Notes under the pieces: generated by a model
What the model was told of the DNA's origin: nothing
What the model saw: the letters and a program-made list of their open reading frames with translations, nothing else
The model's database searches: none
Program-made: the position numbers and the translations under genes
Assembly: GCA_025698895.1 (NCBI GenBank)
Contig: JAILWO010000002.1
Coordinates: forward strand, 186,001 to 250,000
DNA length: 64,000 nt
Direction: 5' to 3'
From: Rhizobiaceae bacterium
GTDB taxonomy: Bacteria > Pseudomonadota > Alphaproteobacteria > Rhizobiales > Rhizobiaceae
In this document: piece after piece, positions 46,456 to 55,610 of the stretch
Layout: the number at the start of each line of letters is the position of its first letter
How positions within the stretch are numbered: position 1 is the stretch's first letter

Positions 46456-47241
46456 ATGGGCGCGGAACTTGTGCTGAGCGAAAAGCGCGACGGCTGGCGG
46501 CTTCTGACGCTGAACCGGCCGGACCGGCTCAACTCCTTCACCGAGGAACAGCATCGCCAGCTTCGCGACGCGCTGGCCGATTGCGAAGCCGACAAGGACT
46601 GCCGCGTCATCGTGCTGACGGGCGCCGGACGCGGCTTCTGCGCAGGGCAGGACCTCGCCGACCGCGATCCGTCTCTGACCACGGAGCGGCCCGATCTCGG
46701 CCGCACCATCGAGACCTGGTACAATCCGCTGGTGCGCCGGCTGCGGGCCATGCCCAAGCCGGTGATCTGCGCCGTCAACGGCGTGGCGGCGGGCGCGGGC
46801 GCCAACATCGCCTTCGCCTGTGACATCGTGCTCGCGGCGAAATCGGCGAAATTCATCCAGGCTTTCTCGAAGATCGGCCTGATCCCAGACGCGGGCGGGA
46901 CATACTGGCTGACGAGGCATCTGGGCGAGGCGCGCGCCAAGGCGCTGGCCATGACGGCCGAGCCGCTGCCGGCCGAGACGGCCGCGCAATGGGGCCTGAT
47001 CTGGAAGGCGGTCGACGACGAGGCGCTGATGGCCGAGGCCAAGAAGCTGGCCGCGCAATTGGCGGATGGTTCCGCCACGGCGCTGGCGCTGACCAAGCGG
47101 GCCATCCACGCCGCTTCGACCAATTCGCTCGAGGCCCAGCTCGACGCGGAGCGCGACACGCAGCGCGAGGCCGGCCAGTCGGACGACTACCGCGAAGGTG
47201 TCTCGGCCTTCCTGGAAAAGCGCCCGGCGAAATATCGCTAG
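46456..47241 (+). CDS. paaG: Enoyl-CoA hydratase/isomerase, PaaG-like
   Basis: 261 residues starting MGAELVLSEKRDGWRLLTLN with GGGAGGA upstream. The crotonase-fold oxyanion motifs are GRGFCAGQDLADRD and NGVAAGAGANIAFACDIVLA. The segment FSKIGLIPDAGGTYW and the C-terminal LDAERDTQREAGQSDDYREG closely resemble PaaG of the phenylacetate pathway, the isomerase that turns the ring epoxide of phenylacetyl-CoA into oxepin-CoA. No other paa genes are next to it, so an alternative enoyl-CoA isomerase role is possible. Confidence 0.82.
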   Translation: MGAELVLSEKRDGWRLLTLNRPDRLNSFTEEQHRQLRDALADCEADKDCRVIVLTGAGRGFCAGQDLADRDPSLTTERPDLGRTIETWYNPLVRRLRAMPKPVICAVNGVAAGAGANIAFACDIVLAAKSAKFIQAFSKIGLIPDAGGTYWLTRHLGEARAKALAMTAEPLPAETAAQWGLIWKAVDDEALMAEAKKLAAQLADGSATALALTKRAIHAASTNSLEAQLDAERDTQREAGQSDDYREGVSAFLEKRPAKYR

Positions 47242-47298
47242 CGTCACCCAGGCGGTGGAAATCCTATCAGGCCGAAACGACCATAGCGGCAGCCGAGG

Positions 47299-47751
47299 CT
47301 ACTTCGCGCTGACCTTGTCGTTGAAGTCCGAAAAGAACTGCGCGGCCAGCTTCTTCGACGTCGACTGGATCAGCCGCGAACCGAGCTGCGCCATCTTGCC
47401 GCCGACATCGGCCTTGGCGGTGTAGGCGAGGATGGTCGCGTCCGGCCCGTCTTCCGTCAGCGTCACGTCGGCGCCGCCCTTGGCGAACCCCGCGATGCCC
47501 CCCTTGCCCTCGCCCTGGATCGTGTAGGAATGCGGCGGGTTCAAATTGGTCAGCTCGACGGCGCCGTTGAACCTGGCCTTGATGGGCCCGATCTTCAGTG
47601 AAACGACCGCCGCCAGTTCGGTATCGGACGTCTTTTCCAGGCTCTCGCAGCCGGGAATGCATTCCTTCAGGATCTCGGGGTCGTTGAGCCCGGCCCAGAC
47701 CTTGTCCACCGGCGCCTCGATGCGCTCTTCCCCGCTCACGTCCACGGCCAT
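47299..47751 (-). CDS. CoxG-like SRPBCC family protein
   Basis: 150 residues of the START/SRPBCC fold: GEERIEAPVDKVWAGLNDPE at the N-terminus, ECIPGCESLEK and ADVGGKMAQLGSRLIQSTSK near the C-terminus. This pattern is that of the CO dehydrogenase subunit G (CoxG) family, which binds quinone or assists membrane recruitment of molybdenum hydroxylases. No coxMSL genes are in the window, so the partner enzyme is elsewhere or different. Confidence 0.85.
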   Translation of the reverse strand: MAVDVSGEERIEAPVDKVWAGLNDPEILKECIPGCESLEKTSDTELAAVVSLKIGPIKARFNGAVELTNLNPPHSYTIQGEGKGGIAGFAKGGADVTLTEDGPDATILAYTAKADVGGKMAQLGSRLIQSTSKKLAAQFFSDFNDKVSAK

Positions 47752-47903
47752 CTGTCGTCTCCCCGGTCGTTCGTCGTTCCCGACCTAGCCTGCCGCCTTG
47801 TCCGTGTCCATCGCACCAAAGTGCGGAGGCGACCACCGTCTCGCTTGCCGCCTGCCCGCCGGTCGCCTAGACCGTTTCACGACGCGAGTTTGGAGAGGAT
47901 GCC

Positions 47904-49718
47904 ATGACCGCCAGCAACAAGGCCAACGGAAAGGCGCCGGCTCTGCGCTCGCGCCAATGGTTCGACAACCCCGACAATCCGGGCATGACCGCGCTCTATC
48001 TCGAGCGCTATCTCAACTACGGCCTCACGGTTGAGGAACTGCGTTCGGGCAAGCCGATCATCGGCATCGCCCAGACCGGCTCCGACCTGTCGCCCTGCAA
48101 CCGGCATCATCTGGAACTGGCAAAGCGCGTGCGCGACGGCATTTATGCCGCCGGCGGCCTGCCGCTGGAATTTCCCGTCCACCCGATCCAGGAGACCGGC
48201 AAACGCCCCACCGCCGCGCTCGACCGCAACCTGGCCTATCTCGGTCTCGTCGAGGTGCTTTACGGCTACCCGCTCGACGGTGTCGTGCTCACCATCGGAT
48301 GCGACAAGACCACGCCCGCCTGCCTGATGGCCGCCGCCACGGTCAATCTCCCGGCCATCGCACTGTCGGTCGGGCCCATGCTCAATGGCTGGCACAAGGG
48401 GCAGCGCACAGGCTCGGGCACCATCGTGTGGAAGGCGCGCGAGATGCTGGCCGCGGGCGAGATCGGCTATGACGGCTTCATGGACCTCGTCGCCTCCTCC
48501 GCGCCGTCGGTCGGCTACTGCAACACGATGGGCACGGCCACGACGATGAACTCGCTCGCCGAGGCGCTTGGCATGCAACTGCCCGGATCGGCCGCCATTC
48601 CCGCACCGTATCGCGAGCGCGGCCAGATGGCCTATGACACCGGCAAGCGCATCGTCGACATGGTGCGCGAGGACCTGAAACCGTCCGACATTATGACGCG
48701 CGAGGCGTTCGAGAACGCCATCGTCGTCAACTCCGCCATCGGGGGGTCGACCAACGCGCCGATCCATCTCAACGCCATCGCGCGCCATCTCGGCGTGCCG
48801 CTCACCAATGACGACTGGCAGGCGATCGGCCACCACGTGCCGCTGCTGGTCAATCTCCAGCCGGCGGGCGACTATCTCGGCGAGGACTACCATCATGCCG
48901 GCGGCGTGCCGGCCGTGGTCGCCGAACTGATGAAGGCGAATCTTCTGCCGCATCCCGGCGCGATCACCGCCAATGGCCGCACCATCGGCGACAATTGCGC
49001 GGCGGCCGAAAACCGCGATCCGAACGTCATCCGCGGCGTCGCGGACCCGATGGTGAAGGACGCCGGCTTCATCAACCTCAAGGGCAACCTGTTCGACACC
49101 GCGATCATGAAGACTTCGGTGATCTCTCAGGAGTTCCGCAAGCGCTACCTGTCCAACCCGCAGGACCCGGATGCCTTCGAGGGCGTGGCCGAGGTCTTCG
49201 ACGGACCGGAGGACTATCACGCCCGCATCGACGATCCGGCGCTGGGGCTGACGGAGAACACGGTGCTCTTCATGCGCGGGGCAGGCCCGATCGGCTACCC
49301 GGGCGGCGCGGAGGTCGTGAACATGCAGCCGCCGGCCTATCTGATCAGGAAGGGCATCCACTCGCTTCCCTGCATCGGCGACGGTCGCCAGTCGGGCACG
49401 TCGGGGTCGCCGTCCATCCTCAACGCCGCGCCGGAAGCCGCGGCCGGCGGCGGGCTGGCGCTGCTGAGATCCGGCGACCGGGTCCGCATCGATTTGAGGA
49501 AGGGCACGGCCGACATGCTGGTCGACGCCGACGAGCTTGCCCGCCGCCGCGCGGCGCTGGAGGGGGAGGGCGGTTATCATTATCCGGCGCACCAGACGCC
49601 CTGGCAGGAAATCCAGCGTTCAATGGTCGATCAGTTCGACCAGGGCATGGTGCTGAAGCCGGCTGTCCGCTACCGCGACGTCGCCCACACTTCCGGCGTG
49701 CCGCGCGACAATCACTGA
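47904..49718 (+). CDS. Pentonate dehydratase of the IlvD/Edd family (xylonate-dehydratase-like)
   Basis: 604 residues with GGAGAGGA before ATG 47904. The iron-sulfur-cluster cysteines lie in [22 protein letters not shown] and [13 protein letters not shown]. Other family blocks are [40 protein letters not shown] and the C-terminal PRDNH. The [20 protein letters not shown] opening and overall pattern match pentonate dehydratases (Caulobacter XylD type) rather than the biosynthetic IlvD. It would dehydrate a sugar acid such as D-xylonate or L-arabinonate. No other sugar genes are adjacent, so the exact substrate is open. Confidence 0.88.
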   Translation: MTASNKANGKAPALRSRQWFDNPDNPGMTALYLERYLNYGLTVEELRSGKPIIGIAQTGSDLSPCNRHHLELAKRVRDGIYAAGGLPLEFPVHPIQETGKRPTAALDRNLAYLGLVEVLYGYPLDGVVLTIGCDKTTPACLMAAATVNLPAIALSVGPMLNGWHKGQRTGSGTIVWKAREMLAAGEIGYDGFMDLVASSAPSVGYCNTMGTATTMNSLAEALGMQLPGSAAIPAPYRERGQMAYDTGKRIVDMVREDLKPSDIMTREAFENAIVVNSAIGGSTNAPIHLNAIARHLGVPLTNDDWQAIGHHVPLLVNLQPAGDYLGEDYHHAGGVPAVVAELMKANLLPHPGAITANGRTIGDNCAAAENRDPNVIRGVADPMVKDAGFINLKGNLFDTAIMKTSVISQEFRKRYLSNPQDPDAFEGVAEVFDGPEDYHARIDDPALGLTENTVLFMRGAGPIGYPGGAEVVNMQPPAYLIRKGIHSLPCIGDGRQSGTSGSPSILNAAPEAAAGGGLALLRSGDRVRIDLRKGTADMLVDADELARRRAALEGEGGYHYPAHQTPWQEIQRSMVDQFDQGMVLKPAVRYRDVAHTSGVPRDNH

Positions 49719-49809
49719 AGGCGCGCCGCCCTTCTCGTAGGGTAGCCCGCGCCGCCCCCTTTCCATCGGCGCCGTCTTGCGTAAGATCAAGGTGACGCGG
49801 GAGGGTTCG

Positions 49810-50019
49810 ATGCCGATCAGGGAGCTCGCAAGGGAGAAGGGGTCGTTCAGTCCGGAGGAACTGGACCTGATGGCGCGGGCTTTCGCGCGCGCCGCAGACG
49901 AGGTTTCGGAAGCCGGCGAACGGGAAGCGATCGCCTCGCGTGTGCTGGCGAACTATCTGGCCGGCATCGAGGACGAGGACGAACTGGCGGCGCTCTCTCG
50001 CCGGCCCCTTTCGCGCTAG
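49810..50019 (+). CDS. Small hypothetical protein
   Basis: 69 residues from ATG 49810, with GGGAGGG just upstream. The sequence MPIRELAREKGSFSPEELDL is followed by MARAFARAADEVSEAG and looks helical and acidic, and composition and codon use are gene-like. The family is not recognised. It lies alone between the dehydratase gene and the convergent GNAT gene. Confidence 0.6.
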   Translation: MPIRELAREKGSFSPEELDLMARAFARAADEVSEAGEREAIASRVLANYLAGIEDEDELAALSRRPLSR

Positions 50020-50055
50020 AACTCCTTCGAAGGGGAGGGGTCTTGCACGCCTCCT

Positions 50056-50631
50056 TCACCCGATCGCGTCGACGCGCTTGTACATGATCGTGGTCGAATC
50101 GACCTTGTCCGGGTCGAACGGGTCGAGGCAGTAGAACGGCACCACGCCGGCCGTTGCGAAGCCGGCCGAGGCATAGAGCGGCTCGGCCATGTCTCCGGTG
50201 CGCGTGTCGAGCGTGATCAGACGCCGCCCGCGCCGGCGCGCCTCGCCTTCCGCCGCCGCCAGCAGGCGCCTGGCTATGCCTCGCCTGCGAAAGGTGGGAT
50301 GGACCAGCATCTTGCGAAGCTCGGTCCGGTGCGGCTGGTTGGCCGGTGTGTCGCAGTCGAGCTGCGCGGTGCCGATGATCATGCCGTCGATCCGTGCCAC
50401 GAACAGCGCCAGCCGATCCTGCACCAGTGCCGGCAGGACCTTCGTCCGCCACCAGCTCTCGGCATTGGCGGACGAGAACGGCAGCACGAAGCCGATACTC
50501 GCCCCATCATGAACGCAGGCATGCAGCAGCGCACCGAGATCCGGCAGCAGGCGGCGGGCCTCGTCCGCGTCGACCGCCTCGATCACGATCTCGTCTTCAG
50601 CGGCCAAAGAGGCCATGTCGGTCGCGGTCAT
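50056..50631 (-). CDS. GNAT family N-acetyltransferase
   Basis: 191 residues from ATG 50631. The GNAT acetyl-CoA loop is FRRRGIARRLLAAAEGEAR, preceded by ELRKMLVHPTFR, and the C-terminal YASAGFATAGVVPFYCLDP completes the fold. The acceptor substrate is unknown. It starts 10 nt after the end of the XRE-cupin gene on the same strand, so the regulator probably controls it as part of one transcript. Confidence 0.88.
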   Translation of the reverse strand: MTATDMASLAAEDEIVIEAVDADEARRLLPDLGALLHACVHDGASIGFVLPFSSANAESWWRTKVLPALVQDRLALFVARIDGMIIGTAQLDCDTPANQPHRTELRKMLVHPTFRRRGIARRLLAAAEGEARRRGRRLITLDTRTGDMAEPLYASAGFATAGVVPFYCLDPFDPDKVDSTTIMYKRVDAIG

Positions 50632-50641
50632 CAAGCGGTCC

Positions 50642-51214
50642 TCACACCATGAAGATTAGATAGCGCGCGCCGCTCGTCGGCGGCGTGGCGAAGCGGCTTT
50701 CGCCGTGAAGCTGGTAACGCAGGCAGTCGCCCGGCCCGAGCGCGTGGTGGCGACCGTCGACCGTCAGTTCAAGCTTACCCTCCAGCATCACCAGGTGATG
50801 CTCAAGCCCCGGTCGGGGCGGCCGCTTGTAGTCGATAGACGCGCCGGGCGCCAGTTCCCCCTCGATCGCCTCGCCGGCCAGCGCGCGCGACGGTGGCGAG
50901 ACCAGGCGGCGCGTGAACCCCGTCGTCCGGTCGGTCCAGACCGGCTGCTCGGCGCGGGGAAGACAGGCGGCGAAGCCGTCCTCGACCATGGCCATCAGCC
51001 TCGACAGCGTCATGCCATGCGCGGCGCACAGCCGGCCGAGCTGGCTGGCGGTCGGGCTTGTCTCGCCCGTCTCCAGCCTCGACAGGGTGGCGCGGGACAC
51101 GCCGCTCATTGCGGCCAGCGTCTCCAGCGACCAGCCGCGCGCGACGCGCAGCGCCCTCAGCCGCTCGGCCAGCGCTCTGTCGGTGGAATCGGGTTCGATC
51201 AGGTCTGTGCTCAT
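50642..51214 (-). CDS. XRE-family regulator with cupin sensor domain
   Basis: 190 residues. The N-terminal helix-turn-helix (ERLRALRVARGWSLETLAAM and SGVSRATLSRLETGETSPTA) is followed by a C-terminal cupin (PGLEHHLVMLEGKLELTVDG, ALGPGDCLRYQ). Such proteins sense small metabolites and usually regulate neighbouring genes. The ATG at 51214 lies inside a perfect 31-bp palindrome with no clear ribosome site upstream, suggesting autoregulation and perhaps a leaderless transcript. Confidence 0.9.
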   Translation of the reverse strand: MSTDLIEPDSTDRALAERLRALRVARGWSLETLAAMSGVSRATLSRLETGETSPTASQLGRLCAAHGMTLSRLMAMVEDGFAACLPRAEQPVWTDRTTGFTRRLVSPPSRALAGEAIEGELAPGASIDYKRPPRPGLEHHLVMLEGKLELTVDGRHHALGPGDCLRYQLHGESRFATPPTSGARYLIFMV

Positions 51215-51240
51215 ATTCGGGAATGATTCCCGAATATGAG
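51210..51240. promoter_or_regulatory. Perfect palindromic operator over the XRE-cupin start codon
   Basis: CTCATATTCGGGAAT, one central base (G), then ATTCCCGAATATGAG: 15-bp arms without a mismatch. It contains the XRE start codon (51212-51214 on the minus strand) and a mirror-image ATG on the plus strand (51236-51238). It is the probable binding site of the XRE dimer. Confidence 0.8.
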
Positions 51241-51283
51241 CGCGACGTCAAGCGGCGACCGCTGGCGGCCGTACCGTCAGGCG

Positions 51284-51316
51284 CCGACGCGCGGGAGGAG
51301 CCCTCCCGCGCGTCGG
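51284..51316 (-). terminator. Strong GC hairpin after the MocR-type gene
   Basis: Perfect 15-bp stem CCGACGCGCGGGAGG / CCTCCCGCGCGTCGG with loop AGC, 41 bp past the MocR stop and before the XRE gene. No T-run follows on either strand, so it may be a factor-assisted terminator or an mRNA-stabilising stem. Confidence 0.6.
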
Positions 51317-51356
51317 GCCGCTGGAGCATCTGATCGTGACGCCTGGTAACGCGTTC

Positions 51357-52850
51357 TCAGGCGGCCACTGACCGGTGTTCGGCCGCCGATGCGAGCTCGC
51401 GGATTCCGGGCTCGATGCTCTGCAGCGGGATCGATGAGATGCCGAGCCGCATGAAGCGGCGTGGCCGGTTCTCGCGGTCGAAGAAGCGCGCGCCCGGCTC
51501 GATCAGCACGCTGCGGGCAGCCGCCGACCGCGCCAGCGCCTCGGTCTGCGTGCCGGGTGGGCCTTCGAGCCACACCGAGGTGCCGCCGGCCGAATCGGTG
51601 ACATGCCATTCCGGCAGGAAGGCGTCGAGCGACTGCACCAGCCGCTCCCGGCGCTCGGCGAAGGCGGCCGACATGCGCCTGACCAGGGCTTCATGGTGGC
51701 CGAGCGACAGGAACAACGCCACCGCGCGCTGGTTGTTGGCCGGCGGATGACGCAGCATGAAGCGCCGCAGCGCGCGCAGTTCGGCGATGAGCTCGGCCGG
51801 CGCGACGATGTAGCCAAGCCGCAGGCCCGGCGCGAGCGTCTTCGACATGGAGCCGACATGGATGACCCGGCCTGTCCGGTCGATGCTCTTGAGCGCCTGC
51901 TGGGGCGCGTCGTCGAAGAGCTGGCTGTCATAGCCGTCCTCGATGACGATCTGGTCGTGCGCGGCCGCGAGCCTCAGGAGTTCCTCGCGGCGCGGTTCCG
52001 ACAGCGGCACCATGGTCGGGCAGTGATGGCTCGGCGTCACGAAGACGAAGCCGGCGTCGCGGGGGATGTGGTCAACGCGAATCCCTTCGGAGTCGACCGG
52101 CACGGGCGCGACCGTCGCCCCCGCCAGGCGAAAGATCGAGCGCGCGTCGGGGTAGCCCGGGTCCTCCATCGCCACTTTCGAGCCCTTTGTCATCAGGAGC
52201 TGCGCCAGCATGTAGATAGCGTGCTGCGCGCCGAGCGTGACGAGAATTTCGTCGGGATTGGCAAAGATGCCGCGCCGGGGAAGCAGCCGGGCCTGAATCT
52301 GCTCGATCAGCAGCGGATCGTCGCGGTCGATCATATCGGACGCCCAGCTTCTGATCTCCAGGACCGCCAGCGCCATGCGGTTGCATTCGCGCCATTCGGC
52401 GGTCGGGAACAGGCCCGGGTCGAACTGGCCGTAGACGAAGGGATAGGAGGCCTTGATCCAGTTCTCCATCTTCATCGGCGGCGGCATGTCGGACGCGAAA
52501 ACATGCTGGCGCGCGCGCCAGTCGATCCGTTCCTCCTGATCGGCAAGCCGCTCTTCCGGTTTCGGCGGCAGCGCCAGCACGTCTGGATTGACGAAATGGC
52601 CGCGCCGCTCCTTCGCGATCAGGAAACCCTGGTCGACGAGCTGCTGGAAGGCCAGCACGACGGTGCCGCGCGCCACGCCCAGCCGTTCGGCCAGGATGCG
52701 GCAGGAAGGCAACGGCATGGAGGCGGCGATTTGACGATCGAGAATCGCGGCCACGACGGCTTGCCGGATCTGGGCCTGCAGGGTCTGGCCGGAATCGGGC
52801 GAAATGCGGAACAGCCCCGACCAGATGGCCGTGTCGTTGCGGGTCGGCAT
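51357..52850 (-). CDS. MocR/PdxR-type regulator (GntR HTH fused to aminotransferase-like domain)
   Basis: 497 residues from ATG 52850, with GGAGG upstream; longer in-frame starts exist. The GntR winged helix comes first (LPSCRILAERLGVARGTVVL), then a fold-type I PLP domain with SMSKTLAPGLRLGYI (PLP-binding Lys) and FVTPSHHCPTMVPLSEPRR. MocR proteins use PLP-bound amino compounds as effectors, for example in pyridoxal, GABA or taurine control. No obvious target gene is adjacent; the upstream divergent region holds the paired palindromes and pgi. Confidence 0.9.
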   Translation of the reverse strand: MPTRNDTAIWSGLFRISPDSGQTLQAQIRQAVVAAILDRQIAASMPLPSCRILAERLGVARGTVVLAFQQLVDQGFLIAKERRGHFVNPDVLALPPKPEERLADQEERIDWRARQHVFASDMPPPMKMENWIKASYPFVYGQFDPGLFPTAEWRECNRMALAVLEIRSWASDMIDRDDPLLIEQIQARLLPRRGIFANPDEILVTLGAQHAIYMLAQLLMTKGSKVAMEDPGYPDARSIFRLAGATVAPVPVDSEGIRVDHIPRDAGFVFVTPSHHCPTMVPLSEPRREELLRLAAAHDQIVIEDGYDSQLFDDAPQQALKSIDRTGRVIHVGSMSKTLAPGLRLGYIVAPAELIAELRALRRFMLRHPPANNQRAVALFLSLGHHEALVRRMSAAFAERRERLVQSLDAFLPEWHVTDSAGGTSVWLEGPPGTQTEALARSAAARSVLIEPGARFFDRENRPRRFMRLGISSIPLQSIEPGIRELASAAEHRSVAA

Positions 52851-52996
52851 GAACAACCTCCACGAGAGCCGTCGGACCGGGGGCAGGCGCGCGCGATGAA
52901 TGCGTGGCCCAACGGCTTGCGCCAGTGGTTTGTAGACAAACAATTCCGTTATGCCAACGGTCGCGCGGCACGGCATTTTGTGATGGTGACATATTG

Positions 52997-53075
52997 GCTA
53001 GTGGCTCGTTTTCCAACATTTGCATCCCTGGTATCGGCCTCGAGGGCAAATGTCGGAAACCACAGAACCACTAGC
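52997..53075. repeat. Paired-palindrome element 1, unit A
   Basis: 79 bp. Outer arms GCTAGTGG (52997-53004) and CCACTAGC (53068-53075); inner arms TTTCCAACATTTGC (53010-53023) and GCAAATGTCGGAAA (53046-53059) with one mismatch. Unit B follows after 13 nt. Confidence 0.85.
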
Positions 53076-53088
53076 AAGTATATGATTC

Positions 53089-53166
53089 CTAGTGGAATTT
53101 CCAAATTTGACATTCGATCTCGATGTCACATCGAAAGGGTATCGAATGTCAAATTCATTCCACTAG
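53089..53166. repeat. Paired-palindrome element 1, unit B
   Basis: 78 bp. Outer arms CTAGTGGAAT (53089-53098) and ATTCCACTAG (53157-53166), both perfect; inner arms AATTTGACATTCGAT (53104-53118) and ATCGAATGTCAAATT (53141-53155), 15 bp perfect. The spacer before it contains TATGATTC. Confidence 0.9.
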
Positions 53167-53188
53167 AGTGGAGCCGGGCTTCTCTCGT

Positions 53189-54843
<1,655 letters not shown>

Positions 54844-54847
<4 letters not shown>

Positions 54848-55605
54848 GCATGGTCGGGGAACGGGCGAGGTCGATCAGGGCGGTCCTGTTCGACAAGGAC
54901 GGCACGCTCGTCGACTTTCACCGAACCTGGTCGGCGATCGCGCGCCGGCTGGCGCTGGAGGCCGCCGACGAGGATGCGCACGAGGCCGAAAGACTGCTGG
55001 AACGCGCGGGCTACGACACGGCGACGGCGAGCTTCCGGGCGGATTCGGTCTTCGCGGCCGGTACCAATGCCGAGGTCGTGGCGCTTTGGCATCCGCATCT
55101 TGGGACGGACGGACGCCGCGCCCTGACCGCACGCTTCAATATGATCACCGCGGTCGAGGGCGCCGAAATGGCGGTTGCGGTCGAGGGCGTTCCGGAGGCG
55201 CTTGCCGCGCTGAAGAAGCGGGGCCTGAAGCTCGGCGTGGCGACAAACGATTCCACAGGGGGCGCCGAACGCACGGTGCGTGCGCTCGGCATCGCCAGCC
55301 TGTTCGACGCGACATACGGCTATGACGCGGTCGCCAGCCCCAAGCCGGCGCCCGACGTGGTGCTGGCCTTCGCCGATGCCATGGGGCTTCGTCCTTCCGA
55401 GATCGCGATGGTCGGCGACAACGGCCACGACATGGCCTGCGCCCGCGCCGCCGGCGCCGGGCTTGCCGTCGCCGTTCTCAGCGGTACGGGAACGCGTGAG
55501 ACGCTTTCGCCGCTGGCCCACGTGGTGCTGGACAGTGTCGCGGACCTGCCGGGTTGGATGGCCGGAAACGTCGAGCCGTCACCCCGGCCGCTGGCGAGCG
55601 GCTGA
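54844..55605 (+). CDS. HAD family phosphatase (phosphoglycolate phosphatase-like)
   Basis: 253 residues; GTG 54844 overlaps the pgi stop (ATG 54850 is the alternative). HAD motifs: [12 protein letters not shown] (catalytic Asp pair), [21 protein letters not shown] (Lys) and [19 protein letters not shown] (Asp pair). It most resembles Gph-like phosphatases, but family substrates are broad. Coupling to pgi hints at sugar-phosphate housekeeping. It converges with the acyl-CoA ligase gene, 5 bp apart. Confidence 0.87.
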
Positions 55606-55610
55606 CCGGC

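Larger units (their letters stand above)
52851..53188. other. Divergent intergenic region between the MocR gene and pgi
   Basis: 338 bp. Almost half (52997-53166) is a paired-palindrome element; the rest (52851-52996) is the MocR upstream region, with AT-rich sequence near 52970-53000. No gene is supported. Confidence 0.7.

Noticed and set aside
53123-53188. Earlier ATG for pgi
   Set aside because: It lies inside palindrome unit B, and its residues do not resemble the PGI N-terminus.
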